35,873 nucleotides of DNA from Candidatus Rokubacteria bacterium 13_1_40CM_68_15 (GCA_001917585.1 MNEG01000050.1:1-35873); one strand, 5' to 3'. Shown: positions 14,659 to 22,451, counted from the first letter of the stretch. Notes: a model not told the origin generated them from the letters alone. A program made the numbers and translations.

Positions 14659-16274
14659 TGGCGAAGCTCGCTGGCGGTGACTGGGTGGTGGAAGCGCTGC
14701 GCGCCGAGGGCGTCAGCCACGTCTTCGGCATTCCCGGCGTCCACAACCTGGCCATCTACGACGCGCTGCTCCGACGGCCCGGCATCACGCACATTCTCGC
14801 GCGTCACGAGCAGGGCGCGGCGTTCATGGCCGATGGGTACGCGCGCTCGTCGGGCCGCCCCGGCGTGGTCGTCGTCACGACCGGCCCCGGCGCGACGAAC
14901 GCGCTCACGCCGCTGGCCGAGTCGTACGCGGGCTCGATTCCCGTCGTCACGATCATGTCGGACGTCGCGTCACATCTCGTCGGCCGCGATCTCGGGGCGC
15001 TCCACGAGGTCCCGAACCAGATCGATTGCTTCCGCCCGGTCTGCCGGATGGCCGAGACTCTCACGTCGGCGGCCGACATTCCGGCGACGATCGCCGGGGC
15101 CTTCGATCTCCTCCGCACCGGGCGCCCGGGGCCGATCGCGATCTCGATCCCGAACGACTTCCTCGGCGCGAGCGTGGAAGCGGAGACGCGTCGCGGTGAC
15201 GGCCGGCGGCCGCCGTGCCACGTCGCCGACATCGCCGACGCCGCGCGGCGTCTCGAGCGCGCCCAGCGTCCGCTCATCATCGCGGGCGGCGGCGTGATCG
15301 CATCCGGCGCCGAGCGCGAGTTGCTGGCCCTGGCGCGGCGACTCGACGCGCCCGTCCTCACCACGGTCATGGGGCGGGGAAGCGTGCCCGAGGACGATCC
15401 GGTCTGGCATGCCGTGCTCCCGAACAAGCGCGCGACCGAAGGCGCGATCCGCGAAGCGGACGTCGTGTTCGCCGTCGGCTGTCGCTTCGCCGCGCGCTCG
15501 ACCCAGGGCTTGCTCTTGAACCTCTCGTTCACGCCCGATCAGACGCTCATCCACCTCGATCTCGACGCGACCGTGATCGGACGGATGTTCAAGCCGCAGC
15601 TCGGCATCGTCGGCGACGCGCGCGACGGGCTCACGCGCCTGGTAGAGACGCTTGGGCCGGGACGCGGCACGAGCGCATGGGACCGCGCACGCCTGGCCGA
15701 GCTCAAGACGGCGGCGAGCCCCCGCTACACGCGCGAGGTCGCCGGCCTCATCGCGACGCTGCGCCGCGCGCTGCCGCGCGAGGCGATCGTCGTGAACGAC
15801 CAGACCGGGATCAATTACTGGATGGAATGGCGCTACCCCGTCCTGGCTCCGCGCACGTTCCTCTATCCGGTCGGCTCGGCCACGCTCGGGTATGCCGTGC
15901 CCGCCGCGATCGGCGCCAAGATCGCGAATCCCGAGCGTCCGGTCGTCGCGATCGTCGGCGACGGCGGCTTCATGTTCTCGGTGAACGAGCTCGCGACGGC
16001 GGTGAAGTATCGGCTGGCGATTCCCTTCGTCGTGATGAACGACGACCGGTACGGCGCCATCAAGTGGCTGCAGGAGGAGATCTTCCAGCGCTGGGGCGAG
16101 GCCGATCTCGCCAATCCCGATTTCCCGGCGCTGGCCCGCGCGTTCGGGGCTCGCGGTGAGCGCCTGCCCGGCGTGGACGCGCTGCCGGCCGCCCTCGACG
16201 CCGCGTTCAAGGCGGGCGGGCCGACCCTGCTCGAGCTCAACGTGACCGTCGAGCCGCCCTGGGAGCTCAAGTAA
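14658..16274 (+). CDS. TPP-dependent enzyme, acetolactate-synthase/oxidase-like
   Basis: A 538-residue thiamine diphosphate enzyme resembling the acetolactate synthase large subunit and its many paralogues. FGIPGVHNLAIYDAL and RHEQGAAFMADGYARSSG (with the catalytic Glu) are in the PYR domain, and TTGPGATNALTPLAESY is typical. The PP domain has VGDGGFMFSVNELATAVKY and NDDRYGAIKWLQ. There is no small regulatory subunit beside it and no isoleucine/valine genes, so true acetolactate synthase activity is doubtful. The ATG overlaps the preceding stop (TGATG) behind GGGAGGAG, so the two TPP proteins are made together and might act on the same pathway. Confidence 0.88.
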   Translation: MAKLAGGDWVVEALRAEGVSHVFGIPGVHNLAIYDALLRRPGITHILARHEQGAAFMADGYARSSGRPGVVVVTTGPGATNALTPLAESYAGSIPVVTIMSDVASHLVGRDLGALHEVPNQIDCFRPVCRMAETLTSAADIPATIAGAFDLLRTGRPGPIAISIPNDFLGASVEAETRRGDGRRPPCHVADIADAARRLERAQRPLIIAGGGVIASGAERELLALARRLDAPVLTTVMGRGSVPEDDPVWHAVLPNKRATEGAIREADVVFAVGCRFAARSTQGLLLNLSFTPDQTLIHLDLDATVIGRMFKPQLGIVGDARDGLTRLVETLGPGRGTSAWDRARLAELKTAASPRYTREVAGLIATLRRALPREAIVVNDQTGINYWMEWRYPVLAPRTFLYPVGSATLGYAVPAAIGAKIANPERPVVAIVGDGGFMFSVNELATAVKYRLAIPFVVMNDDRYGAIKWLQEEIFQRWGEADLANPDFPALARAFGARGERLPGVDALPAALDAAFKAGGPTLLELNVTVEPPWELK

Positions 16275-16281
16275 GGCACGG

Positions 16282-16317
16282 CCTCGTGTCAGGCTGGCGT
16301 GAGCGGCCCCCACGAGG
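16282..16317 (+). terminator. Possible terminator after the TPP operon
   Basis: CCTCGTG (16282-16288) pairs with CACGAGG (16311-16317) around a 22-base loop. A run of six T lies 16 bases further on, at 16334-16339, after a second weak pairing (GAGCG with CGCTC). Geometry is not ideal for intrinsic termination. Confidence 0.3.
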
Positions 16318-16445
16318 AGAGTGTAAGCGCTCGTTTTTTCACGGAATCGGCCCTCGCTCGGGGTCGGCATCCACCGTGCAGTTTTCCTCTTCCTTTTGTT
16401 TCGGGCCGGTCTGCGATGACGCCGGCACAAGCAAAAGGAGGAGCC

Positions 16446-17009
16446 ATGAGCGGACGGGGATGGCAGGCGATGGTGGCGCTGGTGGCCGTGGTGGCGCTGA
16501 TCCTCTCCGGTTGCGCATCGCAATCGGGCTCGGCGTCGGCCGGCGTCTCGAGCGAGTCGGCGTACGGCGGCAGCGGTGGCGCCGCGATGGGGATGGGGCC
16601 GGAGGGCGGCTCGGGCCGAGGCGGCGCCCAGGGGATGGGTCGGGGGCCGTCACCGCGTGAGTTCGTTCCGGTGGTCGACCTGAAGGACATCAACTTCGCG
16701 TTCGACCGGGCCGAGATCGGCTCCGAGGCCGCGATGGTGCTCGACACCAACGCGCAGTGGCTCAAGGCGAACCCCAACCACCTGCTCCTGATCGAAGGTC
16801 ACGCCGACGAGCGCGGCACCAACGAGTACAACCTGGCCCTCGGTGATCGGCGGGCCAAGGCGTCGATGAACTATCTGATCGCGCACGGCGTGCGGGCGAG
16901 CCGCATCTCGATTATCAGCTACGGCGAGGAGCACCCGCTGTGCCGTGAGCACACCGAAGACTGCTGGACCATGAACCGCCGCGCCCACTTCGGCGTCAAG
17001 GCGCGCTGA
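16446..17009 (+). CDS. pal: Peptidoglycan-associated lipoprotein (OmpA-like)
   Basis: A 187-residue Pal-type outer-membrane lipoprotein that ties the outer membrane to peptidoglycan. A lipoprotein signal with lipobox LSGC (acylated Cys23) is followed by a Gly/Ser/Met-rich linker to about residue 70. The OmpA-like domain follows, with INFAFDRAEI and the peptidoglycan-binding IEGHADERGTNEYNLALG and RRA. A strong AAAGGAGGAG site precedes ATG 16446, so the longer frame from 16299 is rejected. tolB and tolQRA are not adjacent, and the gene appears monocistronic with a terminator after it. Its presence shows a diderm envelope. Confidence 0.92.
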   Translation: MSGRGWQAMVALVAVVALILSGCASQSGSASAGVSSESAYGGSGGAAMGMGPEGGSGRGGAQGMGRGPSPREFVPVVDLKDINFAFDRAEIGSEAAMVLDTNAQWLKANPNHLLLIEGHADERGTNEYNLALGDRRAKASMNYLIAHGVRASRISIISYGEEHPLCREHTEDCWTMNRRAHFGVKAR

Positions 17010-17025
17010 CCGCGTTCACCAGTCG

Positions 17026-17049
17026 GGAGGGGGCCTGAGGGCCCCCTCC
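17026..17049. terminator. Bidirectional hairpin between convergent pal and ald
   Basis: GGAGGGGGCC and GGCCCCCTCC form a perfect ten-base-pair stem with loop TGAG, 16 bases after the pal stop and 15 before the ald stop. There is no T-tract, so termination may be partly factor dependent. The position between converging genes is typical. Confidence 0.75.
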
Positions 17050-17064
17050 GAATCCTTCCCGGTT

Positions 17065-18171
17065 TCACACCGGGGCGGGGCCCGGCTCGACGTTCAAATC
17101 GCGTGCGACCGTGGGATGGATGATGCGTCCCGCATGGACGGTGAGCCCTGCTCGCAGATGGACGTCGGCGGCAAGGGCCTGGCGCCAGCCCTTGTCGGCC
17201 AGGGCCAGCACGAACGGAAGCGTCGCGTTGTTCAGCGCGAGCGTCGATGTCCGGGCGACTGCGCTCGGCATGTTGGTGACGCAGTAGTGGATGATCCCCT
17301 CCTCGGAGTACGACGGCTCGGCCAGTGTCGTGGGCCGGCTCGTGGCGAAGCAGCCACCCTGGTCGATCGCGATGTCGACCAGGACCGATCCCGGCCGCAT
17401 CGCCCGCACCATCTCGCGGCTGACCAGCTTGGGCGCTGACGCGCCAGGGATCAGCACGGCGCCGATGACGAGATCGGCGGCGACGACTTCCCGCTCGATG
17501 TTCTCCACCGTCGAGTACAGGGTGTGGAGCTGGCTGCCGAACTGGAGATCCAGCTCGTAGAGGCGGGGCAGTGACTTGTCGATCACGGTCACGTAGGCCT
17601 CCATGCCCATCGCCATCCGTGCGGCGTTCGTTCCCGCTACGCCGCCCCCGAGGATGACGACCTTGGCCGCCGGCACGCCGGGCACGCCGGCGAGCAGGAT
17701 GCCCTGGCCACCCTGTCCCTTCTCGAGATAATGGGCGCCGACGTGGACCGCCATGCGGCCGGCGACCTCGCTCATCGGCGCCAGGAGCGGAAGACCGCCG
17801 CGTGCATCGGTGACCGTTTCGTAAGCGATCGCCGTCGCGCCCGAGCGCATGAGGCCCTCGGCCAGATGCTTGTCGGCGGCGAGGTGGAGATAGGTGAAGA
17901 GCACCTGGCCAGCGCGGAGCCTCGAGACTTCGATGGGCTGCGGCTCCTTTACCTTGATGATCAGCTCCGCCTGGGCGAAGACCTCGTCGGCGTTCTTCGC
18001 CACTCGCGCGCCGGCGGCCCTGTACGCGTCGTCCGTGAAGCCGCTGCCAGCGCCGGCGCCCGTTTCCACGAGGACGTCGTGGCCGTGATGGGTCAGCTCA
18101 CGCACGCTGCCGGGGACGAGGCCCACCCGGTACTCGAACGTCTTGATCTCCTTCGGAACGCCTACGCGCAC
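17065..18171 (-). CDS. ald: Alanine dehydrogenase
   Basis: A 368-residue NAD-dependent alanine dehydrogenase, which interconverts L-alanine and pyruvate plus ammonia in the cytoplasm. MRVGVPKEIKTFEYRVGLVP is the family N-terminus, and TYLHLAADKHL carries the catalytic His. VVILGGGVAGTNAARMAMGM is the NAD-binding loop, and DIAIDQGGCFATSRPTT carries the active-site Asp. Length is normal. The GTG start at 18171 is preceded by GAGGAGG at seven bases. It diverges from the SDR gene across 110 bases, so a shared control region is likely. Confidence 0.95.
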   Translation of the reverse strand: MRVGVPKEIKTFEYRVGLVPGSVRELTHHGHDVLVETGAGAGSGFTDDAYRAAGARVAKNADEVFAQAELIIKVKEPQPIEVSRLRAGQVLFTYLHLAADKHLAEGLMRSGATAIAYETVTDARGGLPLLAPMSEVAGRMAVHVGAHYLEKGQGGQGILLAGVPGVPAAKVVILGGGVAGTNAARMAMGMEAYVTVIDKSLPRLYELDLQFGSQLHTLYSTVENIEREVVAADLVIGAVLIPGASAPKLVSREMVRAMRPGSVLVDIAIDQGGCFATSRPTTLAEPSYSEEGIIHYCVTNMPSAVARTSTLALNNATLPFVLALADKGWRQALAADVHLRAGLTVHAGRIIHPTVARDLNVEPGPAPV

Positions 18172-18281
18172 GACGCGGCCTCCTCGCTCGACGGTATTCT
18201 ATGTCCATTGAACCCGCTTGACCTGCCACGACTTTCGCCGGATTCTTCCCGCGGCGTTCAAGGCACCGGTGAGGAGGGCGC

Positions 18282-19088
18282 GTGAATCTCGACACACGGG
18301 ACGACTGGGGACTCGCGGGCAAGGTCGCGATCGTGACGGGTGGCGGGGCGGCGGGTGACGGTGTCGGCAATGGCCGCGCCGCCGCCATCCTGCTCGCCAA
18401 GGCCGGCGCGCGCGTGGTCGTGGTGGACCGGGAGCTTGCGCTCGCCGAGCACACCGTGAAGACCATCGCGGGGCTGCCCGGCGAGGCGATCGCCGTGCAG
18501 GCGGACCTCACGCGGTCGCGGGATTGCGCGGCCATGGTCGAGGCCGCCCTCGATCGCTTCGGGCGCCTCGATCTCCTCGACAACAACGTCGGCATCGGCA
18601 GCCGCGGCTCCGTCCTCGACGAGACCGAGGAGAACTGGCGGCGCGTGATGCAGGTGAACGTCGAGACGATGTTTCTCGCCGCCAAGCACGCGATTCCGGC
18701 CATGCGCCGCGGCGGCAGCGGGGCCATCGTGAACGTGTCGTCGATCTCCGCGCTGCGCCCGCGCGGGCTCACCCTGTACTCGACGTCGAAGGGCGCGGTC
18801 ATCGCGTTGACGCGCGCGATGGCGGTCGACCACGGCCCCGACGGCATCCGCGTCAACTGCGTGGCGCCCGGTCCCGTGTACACACCGATGGTCTATCAGG
18901 GCGGCATGAGCGAAGCCGCGCGCGATCAGCGACGCAAGGCGTCCGTCCTCGGCATCGAGGGCACCGGCTGGGACATTGGACACGCCGTGCGCTTCCTGCT
19001 CTCGGATCTCGCCCGCTACGTGACGGGGCACGTCCTCGTGGTGGATGGCGGCGCGACCCTGCGCGGGCCCGAGCGCGACTACCGCTAA
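18282..19088 (+). CDS. SDR-family oxidoreductase
   Basis: A 268-residue short-chain dehydrogenase/reductase. The cofactor loop is TGGGAAGDGVGNGRAAA, longer than the usual TGxxxGIG. NNVG replaces NNAG, IVNVSSIS carries the catalytic Ser, YSTSK is the YxxxK motif, and NCVAPGPVYTPM follows. The last residues (HVLVVDGGATLRGPE) are standard. Substrate is unknown. The GTG start follows GAGGAGGG. A degraded second copy of this gene lies 1.5 kb downstream at 20635-20745. The two bracket the regulator remnant and the sigma54 activator. Confidence 0.9.
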   Translation: MNLDTRDDWGLAGKVAIVTGGGAAGDGVGNGRAAAILLAKAGARVVVVDRELALAEHTVKTIAGLPGEAIAVQADLTRSRDCAAMVEAALDRFGRLDLLDNNVGIGSRGSVLDETEENWRRVMQVNVETMFLAAKHAIPAMRRGGSGAIVNVSSISALRPRGLTLYSTSKGAVIALTRAMAVDHGPDGIRVNCVAPGPVYTPMVYQGGMSEAARDQRRKASVLGIEGTGWDIGHAVRFLLSDLARYVTGHVLVVDGGATLRGPERDYR

Positions 19089-19125
19089 CGGCTCCCGCGG
19101 TACGTTCTCCCTCGACGGGAACGTC

Positions 19126-19460
19126 ATGATCGTGCTCGGCGAGCATCTTCGGCTCGTGCGCGAGGGAATCCGGCGCCTCCTCGAGCACGAGAAGGACATG
19201 GAGGTCATTGGAGAGCTCGCCGATGGGCTGAAGATCGTGCCCGCGATCGGTCGCCTCAAGCGTGGCGTCCTGGTCGTCGCATTGGGTCTACCAGGGCTCA
19301 ACGGTACCGACTTTCGTTCAGCCCCCGGACGACGGAGACGCATCGGGCCAGCGCCATGCGAAAGTTGGGACTCACCAGGCAGTTCGAGCTCATCCGATAC
19401 GCCGCAGGCCGCGGCTTATCGTCCTGCCGGGCGATCCGTCCTGACTCCGCCGCTCGGCCC
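19126..19460 (+). pseudogene. Remnant of a LuxR/NarL-type response regulator
   Basis: Two pieces of one regulator are visible. From 19126, HLRLVREGIRRLLEHEKDME and GLPGLNG match the first half of a receiver domain, but the acidic pocket reads GE and the phosphoacceptor Asp is Ala (VVALGLPG). From 19356, in another frame, MRKLGLTRQFELIRYAAGRG is the recognition end of a LuxR-type helix-turn-helix. Everything between, roughly 100 residues, is missing. The open frame from 19126 to 19470 therefore encodes no working regulator. It precedes the sigma54 activator on the same strand. Confidence 0.72.
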
Positions 19461-19571
19461 CGCGTTGTAGTTCTTTCATCTCCAGCAGACATTGTTACAA
19501 CGGGAGTGAGCGGAACTTTTTCGGCTTCGCGTCAACTCGTTGTAATTGCTGCTGTAAGAGGCTGCAACATT

Positions 19572-19588
19572 CGGCACAGTTTCTGCAT
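19572..19588 (+). promoter_or_regulatory. Sigma54 (-24/-12) promoter of the activator gene
   Basis: GGCAC at 19573-19577 and TGC at 19584-19586 place GG and GC exactly ten bases apart, the defining geometry of sigma54 promoters. The -12 element is CTGCA instead of TTGCA. Upstream lie TTGT-type sites at 19463-19470, 19492-19500 (palindrome TTGTTACAA) and 19539-19548, possible activator sites. The promoter would start RNA near 19598, just before the ribosome site. Confidence 0.65.
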
Positions 19589-19621
19589 TCTCCTTCCTGA
19601 CGAACAGGAAGGAGCATCTCG

Positions 19622-20629
19622 ATGAGCGATCCTCTGGAGTTGTGCACGAGCCCTGAGATGCAGTCCGTCCGAAACCTCATTGCGAAGGTCGCCAGGGCCG
19701 ACGTGACCGTGCTGTTGCGCGGCGAGAGCGGTGTCGGGAAGGAGATCGTCGCTCGGGCGATTCACGACTCGTCGGCGCGGGCCCAAAAGCCGCTGTTGAA
19801 GGTCAACTGCACGGCCTTGCCAGGCGAGCTCCTCGAGTCCGAGTTGTTCGGACATGAGAAAGGCGCGTTCACTGGCGCCTATCGAGAAAAGCCCGGCAAG
19901 TTCGAAGTGGCACGGGGTGGGACGCTGCTGCTCGACGAGATCGGCGAGATGCCGCTCAGGCTCCAGGCCAAGCTGCTCCACATCCTGCAGGACGGCGAAT
20001 TTGCCCGCGTCGGTGGGGAGCGAATCATCCAGACCGACGTCCGCGTCATCGCCGCCACGAATCGCGACCTCGAGGCCGCGATCCGGGCCGGGCAGTTCCG
20101 CGAGGACCTCTATTACCGGATCAACGTCATCGAGATCCGCATCCCACCGCTACGCGAGCGACGCGAAGAGATCCCCGCGCTGATCCGCCACTTCCTGGAA
20201 CGGTCCAAGGAGGAGAACGGCCACTCGATCGATATTCCCGCCGCGACCCTTCGCGCATTCATGGACTACTCTTGGCCGGGGAACGTTCGAGAGCTCGAGA
20301 ACCTCTTGAAGCGGATCGCGGTCTTGGACAACGGGCATCAGGTTCCGCCTGAGATCGTTGCGAGCCTCGCGAGCGGGTCCGTGCTCTCAGGGCCGCTGAC
20401 GGGCACGGTGCCCACCACCGTGATTCCCCACGCGGTCATGGGCCTCAAGGACATCGCACGGCAGGCCGCGCGCGACGCCGAGCGCGTGGCGATCGCGGAA
20501 GTGCTCGACCGCGTCCACTGGAACCGCGCGAAGGCTGCCCGCCTCTTGCAAATCAGCTACAAGGCGCTGCTCTACAAGATCGTCGACTGCGGTCTCGTGA
20601 GCCCCGACAAAGAGCTCATCCCCGCCTAG
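19622..20629 (+). CDS. Sigma54-dependent activator without a sensory domain
   Basis: A 335-residue AAA+ enhancer-binding protein that remodels sigma54-RNA polymerase. Walker A GESGVGKE is at 34-41, the sigma54-contacting GAFTGA at 81-86 and Walker B LLLDEIGEM at about 102-110. FREDLYYRINVIEIRIPPLR and SWPGNVRELENLLKR follow. A C-terminal Fis-type helix-turn-helix (NRAKAARLLQISYKALLYKI) ends the protein. Only about ten residues precede the AAA+ core, so there is no receiver, GAF or PAS domain, as in PspF. Control must come from expression or a partner. GGAAGGAG precedes the ATG by seven bases. Confidence 0.93.
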   Translation: MSDPLELCTSPEMQSVRNLIAKVARADVTVLLRGESGVGKEIVARAIHDSSARAQKPLLKVNCTALPGELLESELFGHEKGAFTGAYREKPGKFEVARGGTLLLDEIGEMPLRLQAKLLHILQDGEFARVGGERIIQTDVRVIAATNRDLEAAIRAGQFREDLYYRINVIEIRIPPLRERREEIPALIRHFLERSKEENGHSIDIPAATLRAFMDYSWPGNVRELENLLKRIAVLDNGHQVPPEIVASLASGSVLSGPLTGTVPTTVIPHAVMGLKDIARQAARDAERVAIAEVLDRVHWNRAKAARLLQISYKALLYKIVDCGLVSPDKELIPA

Positions 20630-20634
20630 CCGCC

Positions 20635-20745
20635 AGATCCTGAACTCGCTGCGGCCGGCTCGAACGTCGACGGACACGGCCATCGCGCTGACGCACGCGA
20701 TGTCCGTCGACTACGGGGTCCGGGGCCCCGAGCGGGCAGGCGCTA
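20635..20745 (+). pseudogene. Remnant of a second SDR oxidoreductase
   Basis: The segment around 20660-20720 aligns with the middle of the intact SDR gene (near 18780-18840) and reads TAIALTHAMSVDYG, matching VIALTRAMAVDHG there. It then jumps directly to RGPER, the last residues of the intact protein. The first two thirds and a block of about 70 codons are missing. There is no start codon. It lies between the sigma54 activator and the converging cold-shock gene. Confidence 0.6.
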
Positions 20746-20943
20746 CACCTTGCGGACGTTCGCGGCCTGCAGCCCCTTGGGACCGCGGTTGATGTCGAAC
20801 TCGACCTGATCACCTTCGGCGAGGCTCTTGAAGCCTTGCGCCTGGACGGCGGAGTAGTGGACGAACACGTCCTCGCCGCCCTCTTGCGTGATGAAGCCGA
20901 AGCCCTTGGCGTCGTTGAACCACTTCACTCTTCCGGTTGCCAT
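20743..20943 (-). CDS. cspA: Cold-shock domain protein
   Basis: A 66-residue CspA-family single-stranded nucleic-acid chaperone. [18 protein letters not shown] includes RNP1 (KGFGFI, residues 13-18), and RNP2 is VFVHY at 26-30. The C-terminus [17 protein letters not shown] is typical. ATG 20943 is preceded by GGAGGAAAGG. The longer open frame to 21204 is leader RNA, not protein. The leader is highly structured and contains an intrinsic terminator (see the next entries). Family members act as RNA chaperones and transcription antiterminators, so self-control through the leader is conceivable. Confidence 0.95.
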   Translation of the reverse strand: MATGRVKWFNDAKGFGFITQEGGEDVFVHYSAVQAQGFKSLAEGDQVEFDINRGPKGLQAANVRKV

Positions 20944-20961
20944 GATTTGAACCTTTCCTCC

Positions 20962-21020
20962 GGGGCACTGCCCCTTCGTCGCTTCCGCCGTAATGGCGGT
21001 GCATCCGCCATCATTGGCGG
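20962..21020 (-). promoter_or_regulatory. Structured leader of the cold-shock mRNA: three hairpins
   Basis: Three short perfect stems lie in a row: GGGGC/GCCCC at 20962-20974 (three-base loop, just before the ribosome site), CCGCC/GGCGG at 20985-20999 and CCGCCA/TGGCGG at 21005-21020. The last two are near copies of each other. Cold-shock leaders are often folded RNA thermosensors; that function is inferred. Confidence 0.5.
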
Positions 21021-21025
21021 ACAAA

Positions 21026-21061
21026 CAAAAAACGCCGCGCGAACTGGATGTCGCACGGCGT
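21026..21061 (-). terminator. Intrinsic terminator inside the cold-shock leader region
   Basis: On the minus strand a ten-base-pair stem (21052-21061 with 21032-21041, one G-U pair), loop of ten, is followed by six T. It is a strong rho-independent terminator about 90 bases upstream of the cspA start. No minus-strand gene lies upstream for it to end, so it could attenuate cspA or end a small RNA. Confidence 0.65.
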
Positions 21062-21109
21062 GTATCTCGGACCTCGAAACACTGTACCGAAGATGGCCAG
21101 AACACAACG

Positions 21110-21138
21110 AGCATGACAGACTCCGGTCCCGCCGTCAA
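21110..21138 (-). promoter_or_regulatory. Possible promoter upstream of the leader terminator
   Basis: On the minus strand TTGACG (21138-21133) is followed after 17 bases by CATGCT (21115-21110). The -35 is good and the -10 weak. RNA from here would reach the terminator after about 40-50 bases. The remaining spacer to 21484 is AT-rich: 21361-21420 has 23 G/C of 60. It contains no gene I can support. Confidence 0.3.
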
Positions 21139-21484
21139 CGGCATTTCTTCTCGTTGACGTCCACACCATGCCAAGATGGATTTGTCCTTGGTCTCTCCCC
21201 TCAACGGCGGTCACCCGCACGGGATCTCTACCGAAACTACCCCCGCGTCGAGCGAGGGGTTACCGGGACGCGGCCTGAAATTCTGCGGTCAGAACGCTTT
21301 CCACGTGATGATTGCATGAAATTCTGAGGTTTGTCATCTGACGTTAAGTTTTCTTCTCAAAAGAAGATTCATCATGGTTCTTGTCCGCTTGAATAGCTTT
21401 CGCCTTTTCTTTCAACACTTGAATCAAAAGGGACGCGAAGGCCAGATACTGAAGTTAATTGAACGTAATTGACGGCAAGAAGCC

Positions 21485-22264
21485 TTGAAGGAGGAAATTA
21501 CCGAAGGCTTAGTCGTATGCCCGGAATGTGACCGATGGTATCCCATCTCAGATGAGATTCCACAAATGCTCTTCCATCATTCCTATGTGAACATCGCGGG
21601 CCACGACACCGACATCAACCTCGGCATGATCGCCCGGCTGGCGCCGCACCAGAAGCGGTTCATCTTTCACCGCTGGCAACACCTTTACCTCTGGCCCTTG
21701 TACGGCCTACTGGCAGTCAAGTGGCAGCTCCTCGACGACTTTCGAAAGCTCATCACCGGTCGGATCGGTGAACATCGAGTTCCTCGCCCCAAGAACTGGG
21801 ACCTGGTCGTTCTGCTCGGCGGTAAAGCGTTCTTCCTCACCGCGGCCTTCGGCATTCCGTTGCTGTTTCACGCCGCCGACGTCGTCCTGTTCTATTACCT
21901 GGTCGCGGCGCTGGTGCTCGGTACCGTGCTGAGCGTCGTGTTTCAGCTGGCCCACTGCGTGGAAGAGGCGTCGTTCCCGCTACCCGAGGGCAGTGGACGC
22001 GTCGAAAACGCCTGGGCGATCCATCAGGCCGAGACGACCGTGGACTTCGCGCGGAGGAGCCGGGTCGTCGCGTGGCTCCTCGGCGGCTTGAACTTTCAAA
22101 TCGAACACCATCTATTCCCGAGGATCAGCCACGTCAACTACCCCGCGATCTCCAGGGTGGTGGAAGAGACGTGCCGGGACTTCGGGGTGAAATACACTGA
22201 GTACACGTCGATCCGGGCCGGGATGGCGTCGCATTTTCGATGGTTGCGACAGATGGGACGGTAG
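21485..22264 (+). CDS. Chimeric, N-terminally truncated fatty-acid desaturase
   Basis: A 259-residue open frame from a TTG start behind GAAGGAGG. Residues 1-28 (EGLVVCPECDRWYPISDEIP) are a piece of a Trm112-like zinc-ribbon protein. From about residue 30 the sequence is a membrane fatty-acid desaturase: HHSYVNIAGHDTDINLG, QHLYLWPLYGLL, two hydrophobic pairs, then NFQIEHHLFPRISH with the third His box. The first His box and membrane entry are missing and the second box is cut to HHSY, so desaturase activity is unlikely. The Trm112-like piece and upstream bases are AT-rich while the desaturase part is GC-rich. This suggests a deletion junction near 21570. Confidence 0.75.
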   Translation: MKEEITEGLVVCPECDRWYPISDEIPQMLFHHSYVNIAGHDTDINLGMIARLAPHQKRFIFHRWQHLYLWPLYGLLAVKWQLLDDFRKLITGRIGEHRVPRPKNWDLVVLLGGKAFFLTAAFGIPLLFHAADVVLFYYLVAALVLGTVLSVVFQLAHCVEEASFPLPEGSGRVENAWAIHQAETTVDFARRSRVVAWLLGGLNFQIEHHLFPRISHVNYPAISRVVEETCRDFGVKYTEYTSIRAGMASHFRWLRQMGR

Positions 22265-22451
22265 CTTCCGACTCCGACCGACGATCCCCAGCATTGCCTG
22301 CCCGAGATCGTGTACAGTGTGCACGCTGGAGTGCGGCCGCTTTCACTTGTTAGCCGCCGGCGCGGCCAGGACGCGTTTCCAATTTTGTCTCACCAGTCCG
22401 GGCTCCGACCGGGCGAGCGGTGCCGACCGTTCCAGAAATGGAGAAATTCCG

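Noticed and set aside
18220-18248. TTGACC-N17-GATTCT promoter for the SDR gene
   Set aside because: The -10 matches poorly and the site is near chance level in this composition.
20944-21204. N-terminal extension of the cold-shock protein
   Set aside because: It would translate through the hairpins, terminator and ribosome site of the leader. The 66-residue form is the normal length.
21374-21472. 32-codon open frame in the AT-rich patch
   Set aside because: No recognisable similarity, no ribosome site and too short to support.
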